In this document: piece after piece, positions 9,457 through 19,320 of the stretch
How the letters are laid out: each line of letters starts with the position of its first letter
How positions within the stretch are numbered: position 1 is the first letter of the stretch
Assembly: GCA_051453625.1 (NCBI GenBank)
Contig: JBOZIK010000001.1
Span: forward strand, 81,545,523 to 81,569,947
From: Welwitschia mirabilis
Lineage: Eukaryota > Gnetophyta > Gnetopsida > Welwitschiales
Reading direction: 5' to 3'
Length of the DNA: 24,425 nt
Position numbers and translations under genes: made by a program
Notes under the pieces: generated by a model
Told to the model about the DNA's origin: nothing
What the model saw: only the letters and a program-made list of their open reading frames with translations
Database searches by the model: none

Positions 9457-10884
9457 TGTTTTGATCTTATTTTTTAATGAGCATGATTGCAAGCAATTAA
9501 TTTTATAAATTAATTTTTAAGTCCCTATCATTTTCATAATCATCTAGATGACACTGTGGATGACACCATGATCATTTCATTTTCCAAGGTAAGACATTTT
9601 AGTTTATTTAATTTTGAGATTTACTCCTATATATTAAGATTCATTAACTTGAGTTACACATTCCTAGATAGTGTTTTATCTTAGACAATTTGATTAGCAT
9701 TTATAGTTATTCACCAACTTTATTAGGAACTGACAAGGCTAAGTGGAAGGCTATGTTGTGATGCCAAGTTATGTGTTTTTGATAGGGTATTTTTCATAGT
9801 TTTATAAGACATTTAGATAGGTTTAAGCATAAAAATACTATTATTAAGAGTTAAGAAGAATCACAAAAATGCATAAATACTAGTACTTTTGGAGGCATTT
9901 TGGATATATTTTGACATTTTACATTTTTAGGAAGAATTAATGATCTCCAAGGTTAATTTATTTTAATAAAGAGTTTCAAGAAGATTCTCATCCCCCCATC
10001 ATCTGGATGACATAATAAGACAACACCACTTACATGATGACTAGGATGCTAACTAGACTAACATAAAGGATAAAAATAGAACTCAATTGATGTGGCATCA
10101 TTCTTATAATTGTTTGAATGATAATTGGGATGACTATCTAATTTTAGCAAATGTATCAAACTCCAATCGACTTCTAAAATGTATCATGTACTTTCTTGTG
10201 TGGTTGTTATGGTTTTTCCTACATCTATTAGTCTTGTTTATTTGTGAGTCTATCTTTATTAATAAATACCAAATCGGCCCTTAACTTTGATCATCTTCAT
10301 TTGTACTAGAAACTCTTATGATAGGAGATCAAAGGGTTGAAGATCCATCCTTGTAGTTATATAGAGATGTTTTTCTTGGTGTTGGGTGGTGCTTCTTCCA
10401 TTGAGATGTGGCTATATTATAAGACAAATATGATTACAATACAAAATACTTATTTTTTAATTTTAATGCATATTTTTTCTTCACTCTCATAGCTTATGTT
10501 TCTTCTAATTCAGTGATAATTTCTTTAGTGATATAAGTTATGAGGGCAACCTTTATCAAGATTGTACATGTTTAGTTTAGATTAGATGCATTGTTATTTT
10601 TTTTTTCTAGATTAGCTTTGCACAAGTATATTACATTTTACTATTCATACATTGCAAGTTATTTCTATAGTTAGAGTACAAAGTATTTTCTTGTGAAAGT
10701 TGACTTTCTTATTTCTAACTTATCCTTCGATAAACTATGATACTTGGATTACTATTATCTATATTAGTGTGTTTTTTTATGTACTATATTTGTGATTAAT
10801 AGGATTCAAGTAAACTAAGGACATAACATTTCATATATACATACTGCAACACTTATTTATCCCCCTAGGGGTCTTGATCTTACA
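9457..10884 (+). repeat. LTR, subfamily B, copy 1; 5' LTR of a copia element
   Basis: Begins TGTTTTGATC at 9457 and ends TTACA at 10884, thus TG...CA, about 1.43 kb, followed two bases later by a primer-binding site, which makes it a 5' LTR in plus orientation. It aligns with the reverse complement of 13345-14946: the start, the aactgacaaggctaa block (9728), the TATA-like taataaatacc near 10259-10269, the ggtgttggg block (10379), the tagattagctttgca block and the tctatattagtgtg block (10759). The surrounding sequence gives no clear target-site duplication because the 3' end of the element is missing. Confidence 0.8.
10259..10269 (+). promoter_or_regulatory. LTR TATA-like box
   Basis: Sequence ttaataaatac lies in the same place in the LTR as the ctataaata box of the related copy at 12356-12364 and the aataaatacc remnant at about 14112-14120 (minus strand). 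It is inferred as the U3 core promoter. Confidence 0.45.
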
Positions 10885-10886
10885 TT

Positions 10887-10898
10887 TGATATCAGAGC
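10887..10898 (+). promoter_or_regulatory. Primer-binding site for initiator tRNA-Met
   Basis: tgatatcagagc differs at one base from TGGTATCAGAGC, the sequence complementary to the 3' end of plant initiator tRNA-Met and the usual primer site of Ty1/copia elements. It lies two bases after the LTR end. The single difference is a G to A change, as expected from decay of methylated DNA. Confidence 0.9.
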
Positions 10899-10949
10899 TT
10901 GGTTGAGTCCATGTCAGATCCTTATAGGTCTAGACTCTAGAACCCAAAA

Positions 10950-11625
10950 ATGAGTAATCTATATGAGAATCTTTCCTATATTTCTAAATGTAAACATTGA
11001 AAAGGTAATTTACAATGGATATACTATTCCTACTTTGACTAAAGATGCCCATGGTAATACCATTGTAGTTTCAAAAACCCAAGACCAATGGACCTCTTTT
11101 GATAGAACCAAAGCTACCATAGATGTCCTGCCCTTAATGTTATTTTTCATGTAGTTTTTATAGATTAATTCAAATGAATTATAAACTATAAACATGCAAA
11201 AAAAGCATGGAACATCCTTAAAGTTACACATGAAGGAACATCCACTGTTAAGCCAGCCAAATGCCAAATGCTTATTTCTAAATTTGAAGACATTAATATA
11301 TACAAGGAGGAGATTTTATAGGAATTATGTTTTAGACTTATAGACATTGTAAATTTCATGGCAAGTCAAGGTAAAAAAATGAAGAGAAAAAGATGGTTTG
11401 AAAAGTTCTAAGATCCCTTCCAAAAGGATTTGAGTCAAAAGTTACTACAATCGAAGAAAGCAAGAATATCAACATGATGGCACTTAAAGAATTGTAAGGT
11501 AATTTACAAACTTATGAATTAAAATTTTATAAAAATAAAAAGAAAGATATTTCTTTGAAATGTACATAGGAAGATTATATATTTAAAAAAAAATTAGATG
11601 AAGACATTAGTGATAATGAAGTTTA
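10950..11625 (+). pseudogene. Ty1/copia gag, N-terminal two thirds, decayed and truncated
   Basis: A start codon at 10950 (MSNLYENL) lies 50 bases after the primer-binding site. Reading across frame changes gives DQWTSFDRTKATIDV (11083-11130), KAWNILKVTHEGTSTVK (about 11202-11252), LISKFEDI, then RLIDIVNFMASQG, and RSLPKGFESKV followed by TIEESKNINMM (11411-11480) and NLQTYELKFY. This matches the copia gag family in order: W-x-x-x-D, AW-(D/N)-x-L-x-x-x-(H/Y)-E-G-(T/S), (L/I)-x-x-(R/K)-FE, D-I-V-N, (L-R-S-L-P-x-x-(F/Y)-x-x-K-V) and the L-x-x-YE segment. At least one stop stands where Gln or Glu is expected. The homology ends where the reverse-oriented LTR begins at about 11633, so pol is missing from the window. 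Confidence 0.9.
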
Positions 11626-12355
11626 TTATAGCATAAATTTATGCAATCCTAAAGTTCTTTAGGTAAACTTATAAATCAAATTACTTATAGAAAAACACAC
11701 ACTAGTATAGACAGGAGTTAACATGAATGTGGTAATCATAATGAAGGCACTAGCTCAGAGTTAAAGAATTGATTTCTAAAGGTATTTTTAGTCTTTCTAT
11801 TTTTTAATAACTAAAAGTAAATGATAAGATAAAATGTAATGCAAAGTAAATGGAGATCAAATGCAAATAGAAATAGAATGGATTTTATTAAATCCTAATT
11901 CTCTTGTCATAAAAACTAGCTATCCATAATTTAGATCAATTAATAAAAGTACTAAATTTTTCCTAATAAATATAAATTATGAGGTATACCAAATAGAATA
12001 TGAAATACAATGTGGAATGAAAATGAAATAATAATGAAAATCTAAAACTAACCAAAGTCAACCTTGATAAAGATTATACTTATGATATAAATAAATTATA
12101 TAATTATCACTTAAAATATAACCAATTTAAATCATAAGAGACATAAATATAATTTGAGTAAAAAGCGTAATTGTATTAATTCATCGAAATTTACATGCAC
12201 TAACAACAAAGTAGTATCACCTCAAGGGAAGAGACTTAGCCTAACACCAAGAAAACTCCTATATGTAGCTACTGGATGACCCTCTTGTCTTTTAATCTTC
12301 CATCACAAGAATATTAGGTATAAAAGATGGAAATAAAAATGAATAAGGGGAAGGG

Positions 12356-12364
12356 TATTTATAG
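12356..12364 (-). promoter_or_regulatory. LTR TATA box
   Basis: Minus strand ctataaata followed by ccc, a canonical plant LTR TATA box, in the middle of the subfamily A LTR. It would start the transcript in the direction of the LTR. Confidence 0.55.
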
Positions 12365-12480
12365 TTTTACATTAAAGTTCTAGAAGCTTAACCCTAAAAG
12401 TTAGAAAAGAAACCATAACAGCCCAAATGAGTCACTTGACCCCGTTACAAAGATGATTCTTTCCAACCATAGAAAAATAG

Positions 12481-12509
12481 CTATCATCCTAACTACTATA
12501 GGATGATAG
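12481..12509. other. Perfect 11-bp hairpin in LTR U3
   Basis: The arms ctatcatccta and taggatgatag are perfect reverse complements separated by seven bases (actacta). It lies in U3 upstream of the TATA box. Related TCATC/GATGA dyads recur in other LTR copies, so this may be a protein-binding enhancer element or just a stable hairpin. Confidence 0.6.
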
Positions 12510-12992
12510 AGGGGATGTTACTCTATGTCAAAAGGCACTTCACCACCTTCAAGCCCTTCTGTTAATCCTACAACTCCTATCTCTATCAATAGTGCTATCG
12601 TCTTACCTATCATGAGGATAACAAAGGGAACTATAGGCTTCCTTATCTTCAATTTCAAAGGTAAATCAGTCATCTGTATGGTAAATCATTCCTTTAAATA
12701 AGAAGTATTAAAATAACCTTGATAAATATCTAAATATGCTAAGAATAATATGTTTTAATAATCATCCTACTAGATCTCTATAATCATTAGTATTGGATCC
12801 AAACATGTATAAATGTCCTACAAAAGCATTCAAAATACACCATCAAATTCCTATAAATTGGAATCATAATAGTGACAACAATATGTAGGATCACTCAAGG
12901 GTACAATGAGTTGGTTTAATAAATAAATTAGTAATTTTCAAGATCATACAAAATGCAAGGGGTAGACCTAATCAAGGAATGACAATATCCTT

Positions 12993-13344
12993 CTTAAAAG
13001 AAAGATTAGGCCTAAAAATAATAATTTCATAAATGTAAAATGCTAAATATAAAAAATGAGTTCTAAAATATAATGTGATACATGAAAATATTAGTTCCTA
13101 GAAAATATTAATTAGTAAATTAAGGGATTTTTTAATAAAATAAAATTAGAAATGAAAAGAGATTAAAGTACACCTAGTTGAGATAACCAAGAAATCACTT
13201 GTAGACCTTAAAATTTAATTAAGTGGATGAAAGTAGATCCAAATAGAATATGATATAATACTAATCAGTTAAAAAAATTAAATTGAATTCAAGATACTTA
13301 CTTTAGTAATGATAAATTTTTAATTTTATTGAACTTTTCATTAG
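12993..13344. other. Unassigned AT-rich spacer between two LTRs
   Basis: Lies between the U3 end of one minus-strand LTR and the 3' end of the next. A purine-rich tract on the minus strand at about 12993-13000 could be the polypurine tract of the upstream LTR. Nothing else is recognisable. Confidence 0.45.
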
Positions 13345-14946
13345 TTATTATGGTATGTATTTGTGCAAATGTTACATCCTTAAATAAATCCTAAAAATTA
13401 CACACACATACACACACACATATACATATATTGCATAATAAAATACACTAATATAGATGAGAGTAACTTAAATATCATAATTATGTCAAAGGCATAGGCA
13501 AGAAGGAAGAGAATTACTTTAAAAAATGAAACACTTTGTAATATTCTAAGTAGAATAATAATAATGCATAATAATAATGCAAATGAACACATTATACAAA
13601 TAAGATGCAAGTTCTATCCTAAATGCAACTTCTATCTGATTATCAAATTAACCTATCATGGAGATCAGTCCTTTATAATCTAGATCACTTAAGAAAAGCC
13701 ATCATTAGACCAAGACCAATCTAAGCTATTAGGTACATTGAATAGAATATAAAAATAATGCAAAGTTAATCTAGGAAATGAAATGCAATGCACCTAAACT
13801 AATAATATCAACCCTAATAGAGATTTCTCTTATGATCTATATCATCAATGAAGCTATCACAAAATTAGAAGTAACATAAACCAAAAGGGATATACACATT
13901 ATAAAAGATATAAAAAGAAAAGCAAAGTTTTAATTATGCCAAACCAACATCCATGTTATAAAGCACTAACACCTCAATAAAGAATATATATCCCAACACT
14001 AAGAAAGACAGTTCTATGTAATAATAATAAATAGATATCCTATCCTTCGATCTCTTGTAATAAGAATTTGTAGTGCTAAAAAAGATGAAAATGAAGTCAA
14101 GGGTAGAGGAGGTATTTATTACAAAATAGAATCTAAAATTAGTAAACACTAACAAACATGCTAGTAACCCTAACCATCATGAAAGAAGGTATGAGATAAA
14201 TGACTAGAGTTTGGTGAAGTTTGATGAAGTGTTAATTTTAGGTATCATCATGCTATTTATCTAGATCTTACAGAAGATGATGCCATACCATATGATTTCC
14301 ATGTTAACTACTAGATTAATCTAGTCCACATCCTTTTTAACTTAAGTACTTATCTCATTTGTATAGTTGTCGAGACAATTAGGTGAATGATGGGCTTTTG
14401 TAAAGTGTTTTTTGTCTTGCATTAGCCTCTTTAATTATAAGATTGTTGATTTAGATAGGAAGTATTATAAATTGCTTCAAATGTTGTCAAATGTAATGAA
14501 GATTGCATGTGTTTATGACATTTTCCTTACTTCTTCATTATCATTAAAACTTAGCATAAACCTTGTATAATGTCCTACAAAACTACATAAAATATCCTAT
14601 CAAATACATATAATTTAACAATTTAACATATCCTCCAATTAGCCTTGTCAGTCCCTAACAAAACTAAGTGAATAACCATGATTGCAAGCCAAATTTCTTA
14701 ATAATAAATCAATTAGGTGATTGTGTAATAAACTAAGAAATAATCTCAAGAATTTTAAAATATAGAATAGAAATATCAAAAATAGATAACTAAACAGTTT
14801 ACCTGTGTAGTACAAGTGGCCCTAGTATCATCTTAAAGGTTGTTTAGATCATGGAGGGCATGATAGGCTCAAAAATTATTCTTGAAAAATACAAGCTTAT
14901 GAAAATTTTTTAAGAAAGATAAACATTAAATGCGTTGATATTAACA
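13345..14946 (-). repeat. LTR, subfamily B, copy 2; 3' LTR of minus-strand element 1
   Basis: On the minus strand it begins TGTTAATATC at 14946, directly after a polypurine tract, and runs about 1.6 kb. It is colinear with the + strand LTR at 9457-10884 and with the LTR at 19320-21184. The lower boundary is approximate: similarity to the end of 10884 fades around 13345-13390, near a CA-rich microsatellite (13399-13430). The position after the polypurine tract makes it a 3' LTR. Confidence 0.75.
13399..13430. repeat. CA/TA microsatellite
   Basis: Alternating acacac/atacac run close to the 3' end of the LTR. It probably expanded within the LTR after insertion. Confidence 0.8.
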
Positions 14947-14958
14947 TCCCCCTAGTCC
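14947..14958 (-). promoter_or_regulatory. Polypurine tract of minus-strand element 1
   Basis: Minus strand reads ggactaggggga followed immediately by TGTTAATATC. A G/A-rich tract touching a TG is the usual plus-strand primer site and 3' LTR boundary in plant LTR elements. The matching place in the second copy (about 21185-21195) is degraded to gaagggct and the LTR start to TA. Confidence 0.75.
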
Positions 14959-15189
14959 AAAATATAATAGATAAAAAATAATTATGTATATTATAAACAA
15001 TCCTCATCATGAAGTATTAAAATTAATATTTAAAAATATGCATAATATTCAGTAATAAAAATGTACATCATGATGATACTCAAACATGATATGTCTATAT
15101 AAATCATGAGTTTTATACAATCCATGAAGGGGAAGATACTTAATATAATATAAATAAGTCACTCGCCTCATCTAGTCATGATAAACTTT

Positions 15190-16445
15190 TGATGTTTCAT
15201 AGTCTTAGGTGCAGGTGGAAAAGAAGGGAGAAGCTCAAGATTTATAAGGAAATAATGGTCAAATGATGTTGTGATCATGCATGCTGTTTCATCTACTTGT
15301 ACTTTAACTATCTTTAAGAGGTCTATTATCACACTAAATACTCCTTATGCATTATACTCTCCTCTAAATCATCTTGATCCTCTACTTTAATGTAGAAATT
15401 CCTTAGTCCACTATCTCTATGATAGTTTATGTAGTCTTAGCTAGGAGAGTCTAAATCTGCTCCATAGTAATATTGACCACAAGTCCCTATACCCGAGGTC
15501 TCTTTGTCTTTCATGATATCTAGATGTCCATATCCTATAGGTAATAAGCTGAAGTCTGGATGTGTGTAAATCTCTACTCATCCATAAGCTTAGGTATGCT
15601 AAAGCATCTGAACATGGCTAAGAGAAGGCATGGATATCCTAGAGTTTGAAGTTATCATGCCTTAATCGTGGTCTTGAGTCTCCTCTAGATGAAAGTCAGT
15701 AATTACATCTACTTCCCTTGCTTAAAGAATACTAACATTTGAAGATGTGCAATCATCATGTAACTATCATAAAATGATGTGCTAATGTTATAGATCAGCT
15801 CTCTCTATGAAGCACTCTATATGTGGGAGTTAACTATGTGATAAGAACTTCCCATCTATTCTTCACTAGATCTATCAAAATATCTAATGCAGTACCNNNN
15901 NNNNNNATAATCAAAACTCCCTTTCTATCTATAATTAAATCAACTAGAATATTAAGTGTTATGTCATAAGAATGATGCTCCTTTATCCCACAAGATGAAT
16001 GAATATCAGTGCTCCTGATACCACCTAGATTAGTCATTATAGCACTGTAATATGTAAGAATTCCAATCTTATGGCCTTGAATAATAGCTATAATCATATC
16101 AATGAGCTAGCCATAAGCATCAAAGCACCACTCTATATGAATTATATCATAGAAATCCCTAGTATTCAACACATAGTATGCCTCTTATGCATCTAAAATC
16201 CATCGAAGTTGTAGATATATAAGCCTTTGATCACGTCTAATTCTAATGAGCTCATAAAAACCCCAAAATATCTTTCAACATGGATGACTATTGTTTAAAT
16301 CATGATAGATCTAGCATGCTGAGTTAGAAGGTGAATTGGATTTGCCTGTTTAACCTTCAGTGGTTGTAATGGATCTACCTCCTACTCCATAGCCTTGACC
16401 TCTACCTCAACCTATCTACCTCTACATGTGCATGGCCTAATCAAT
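15190..16445 (-). pseudogene. Unrecognised late ORF between pol and 3' LTR, copy 1
   Basis: Reading the minus strand from about 16440: an Arg-rich stretch, then a segment around 16200-16330, then an open stretch 16097-15834 (broken by a 10-N gap) containing RDFYDIIHI just before it, GHKIGILTYYSAIMTNLGGI and HHSYDITLNILVDLIID. Further down, near 15395-15480, comes ITMEQI*TLLAKTT*TI, a heptad-like coiled-coil candidate. The copy at 21430-23130 keeps the same protein words in the same order, which shows that it once coded for protein. It lies 3' of the integrase relic and upstream of the polypurine tract, the place where Athila-type elements carry an env-like ORF. No signal peptide or transmembrane helix is evident and I recognise no family, so env is only a positional guess. 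Stops fall at likely Gln codons. Confidence 0.55.
15897..15906. other. Assembly gap, 10 N, flanks similar
   Basis: The roughly 58 bases to the left (15839-15896) and to the right (15907-15965) are alignable but clearly diverged. In protein they read LDILIDLVKNRWEVLIT and LNILVDLIIDRKGVLI, that is, the same segment twice. The second element has it only once, so this is either a local tandem duplication or a join of two paralogous reads. Confidence 0.75.
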
Positions 16446-17820
16446 TATAAACATGAAATGTGTCACATGAGATTAAGTGAAGGTAGCTAAAATGTATCTC
16501 TTAGGTACTTAAAATGATCACATAAATTGGTTTTTAATGTGTGATAATCATAAAAATATGTTCTTCCTTCTTTTCAAGAGTGTTAATATGTCTCAAATTT
16601 CCTAATCATGTAGAGAAAAAGGCAAAACATGTGAAAGGTCAAAAGGTTTAAAGTAGGCATGACTCACATAAGGTAAAAAATGAAAGTGTTCAAATGAAAA
16701 ATTAATCCACTAGAATTATAAAGTGCATTATGTTGATTACATTTTCCTAAAGAACCACTATAGTTCAATTTATAGTTTATGAGAAAATGAGTTTTGAAGT
16801 TGAAAACCTAATCCTACCTCATAAAATGCATAATTAATTATATCTGACAAAATACATGATGAAAATCAGATCCATAAATTCCAAATTGAAGAGGATGAAA
16901 AACTAAATAATATACATGGGAACTATACACTAAAAGGCTAAAAAAAAAAAGGGAAAAATTAAGAATAAGGAGGGAAAGAAAATTATACCTCATTTTGCAA
17001 AAGGTATTAAAAATTTACAATTTGGGATATGAACCAGAATGGGAAAAGTTTCAAAATATTAGTATGAAAGAGGGTGGATGTCATCTCTCAGAAGAATAGA
17101 TGAAAATGATAGAAAATAGAAGAAATATTAGAGCAAATAAGTTGGTCCATAGATTCATCACACTATTATCTAGTCATATTTATTTAGACAATAGCCCTAG
17201 GATGACTGTCAGAAAAAAATCTCAATGTTGTCCTTCATGTCATCTAAATAACCTTTTGGATGATGGGACTTTTAAAAACTTTCACAAAAAAAGAAAATGT
17301 TATCCAAATAATATAGGCTTAGATATCAACATAAAGGTATTAGAATGTATCAAAAAACTCAAAAAATAGGGAATCGTAAAAAGTTATGATGAATGAGAAT
17401 AATGAAGAAAATTCATCAGCCATAGCCTACATATCCCTAATACTGACTATGCTAGAACCACCCATTATGATGCCTCATACCACGTACATAGGTTTTCAAC
17501 AAATCCCACCTACTTGAGAAAATAATTTTATAAGGTAGGGGTGAACACAAAAAAAATCAAACGATAGAATCATGAAAATGCATTAAGTAGGTTAAAATCT
17601 ATTAGAAAAAACTAAACAAATGTGCCCAACTAAAAAATAACCTAAAAATATGTATAACTTCAAAAGACTCAAAGGAATCTCAAAAAAATTGTAAAGCATT
17701 AATCTAAGAATAAGAGAAGAACATCTAATTAAAATACTAATAAAAGGTTGACTTTTTATTAATAAAATAACATGAATAAAAACAAGAAACTATTGAATAA
17801 TAAAGTTCTAGATTATGATG
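16446..17820 (-). repeat. Post-pol untranslated region of element 1, conserved in copy 2
   Basis: Colinear with 23130-24390: shared blocks include the ataaacatgaaatgtg block, cctcattttgcaaaa (16989 and 23659) and the atgatgggact block (17260 and 23933). No shared long frame is seen; the longest forward frame (17100-17369) is on the wrong strand for the element and its protein is not kept in copy 2. On the minus strand the sequence aaaatgag/gtat at about 16985-16995 resembles a splice donor and is kept in both copies. Confidence 0.6.
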
Positions 17821-18799
17821 GAAAAGTACAAAAATGAATACAAGAACCAAAAAAAAGTAGAAGAAAAATGAACACAAGAACCATGAAGTAGATAACCTAT
17901 CTACCTTAAAATCTATCCTAGAAAAACCTCCTTGGAAAACATTGTAAAGCGACTAGTAAAGATGCATGAAAAAATTTATCAACTGCATAAAGTTCCACTC
18001 AAAAAAGTAGTGATTATAATGATGCCAAAGATTAAGTACTCAAAACAATGAATAATAGGATCAAAAATTGCTCAGAAATGAACTCATCTACTCACACCTC
18101 AAAATAAATTTAAATCATCAAAAGTGAAATAATCATATAGGAATACTAAAAGTCTAGAAAATAAGTAATGCTTCTAATGATACTAAGAGCGTCACTAATT
18201 CCATAGCCTGAAAGTTTTATTACTACTTTTTATGATAAGGAGAGTACAACCACAGTTAGAGAAATAAGGATACAAAAGCATCATCAACTGACTCCCTAGT
18301 ATGAAAGATTCCTTTCGAAAAAATTAATCCAAGTATAGTAGGACATTATAGTGATCATGTATTTTAGAACCAATATAATAGATCATGATTATTATTTTTT
18401 TTGCTTTTTTTTTCCAAAACAAATAATTCCCACATGATTACATACTCAAAAAGAAGAAAGTGAAGATGTAAGATGAAAATAGAAAAGAATACACCTATAC
18501 AACTAAGGACGTCATAACATTAAAAGAAAAGCATAAGAACTAAGGCATATTCCTTTAAAGTGAAGTTTATATATATGTAAATGTCTTAAAATTGGATGAA
18601 TCTAATCTTATCATTGTAAAAATGCCAAAGTATGAATACTAGTTACGAAAACTTCATAAAATAAGCACATAAGTTAATTTTTAAAGATGATTAAGTGATA
18701 TCATAATATTCAGCAAAGGAATAGGCTAAAAGAGAATTTAGATAATGGTAGGGAGGAAGTTCTTTCCATTGAGGAAAAAACTCCAAAATAATTATTTTT
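17821..18799 (-). repeat. Gypsy element 3' region downstream of integrase
   Basis: Aligns with the reverse complement of 7326-8390 across its length and immediately follows the integrase C-terminus on the minus strand. Contains T/A runs near 18391-18415. No open frame survives. Confidence 0.7.
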
Positions 18800-19320
18800 A
18801 TCATGTTTAAGGTTGTATTAAAATATATTTCATATATTTTCAACATTTGTTCATTAAATTTTTTAATCTCCTTATTGCTTAAGTCAACATTCTAATCTTA
18901 ATAAAGCCATTAGAATGTACTTTCTTTATAGGATAAGAACCTAATCATTTATACGTCAACTTGTNNNNNNNNNNNNNNNNNNNNNNNNNNNNNNNNNNNN
19001 NNNNNNNNNNNNNNNNNNNNNNNNNNNNNNNNNNNNNNNNNNNNNNNNNNNNNNNNNNNNNNNNCTAATCATTTATAGGTCAACTTGTTATGTAAAAAAT
19101 GTACTCTAGTATTGGATAAAATAACAAGTTGATTAGGTTCAAATGTTTTATAAAGTAACTTTTTATCATGTATGAACTTAGCTTGGGCTTTATGAATGAG
19201 CTAATAATGTATAGCATAGGTATTTTTTTTATTTAAGTGATTAAGTTGGACTAATTTATTTTTAAGATTTTCATGAAGATTCACAGGACTAATTTGAAGA
19301 GAGAAATGATAATATTTATA
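18800..19320 (-). pseudogene. Gypsy (Athila/Tat-like) integrase C-terminus, decayed
   Basis: The minus strand reads KNKLVQLNHLNKKNTYAIHY (about 19215-19275), HKAQAKFIHDKK (about 19140-19185), VILSNTRVHFLHNKLTYK* (19071-19126), then after the gap LGSYPIKKVHSNGFIKI (about 18895-18945). Athila-type integrases have the same order: L-Q-L-x-E-L, a K-x-x-x-x-x-H-D-K motif, (V/L)-L-x-(N/F)-S-R-L-x-L-F-P-G-K-L-x-S-(R/K)-W-x-G-P-F and K-V-x-x-x-G. The TGA falls where Trp is expected (TGG to TGA). Upstream (above 19320) the core is replaced by the LTR of the second element. Confidence 0.8.
18965..19064. other. Assembly gap, 100 N, with overlapping flanks
   Basis: The 24 bases before the gap (18941-18964) and the 24 bases after it (19065-19088) are the same with one mismatch, exactly abutting the N run. 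If the overlap is merged, the integrase reading on the minus strand passes through without a break, so no sequence is likely to be missing. Confidence 0.9.

Larger units (their letters stand above)
11633..12992 (-). repeat. LTR, subfamily A, copy 3 (solo or element end)
   Basis: Best copy of subfamily A, about 1.36 kb. Its minus-strand 3' end (reverse of aatttatgcaatcc) abuts the copia gag; its U3 end is taken at about 12990 because a purine run (aagaagga, minus strand) follows and because the preceding block (tataaatgtcctacaaaa...) aligns with the U3 of the subfamily B LTR at about 14564. It was probably inserted into the copia gag after that element arrived. No second LTR or coding region belonging to it can be assigned with certainty. 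Confidence 0.75.

Noticed and set aside
10087-10284. 65-codon forward open frame
   Set aside because: Lies inside the subfamily B LTR; hydrophobic composition comes from the T-rich LTR sequence.
13398-14155. Minus-strand open frames (13398-13610, 13934-14155) and the similar 20185-20427
   Set aside because: All lie in LTR sequence; the related proteins at 13934 and 20185 reflect DNA homology between LTR copies.
17100-17369. 89-codon forward open frame
   Set aside because: Opposite strand to the element that contains it, and the aligned part of element 2 (about 23770-24040) does not keep the frame.
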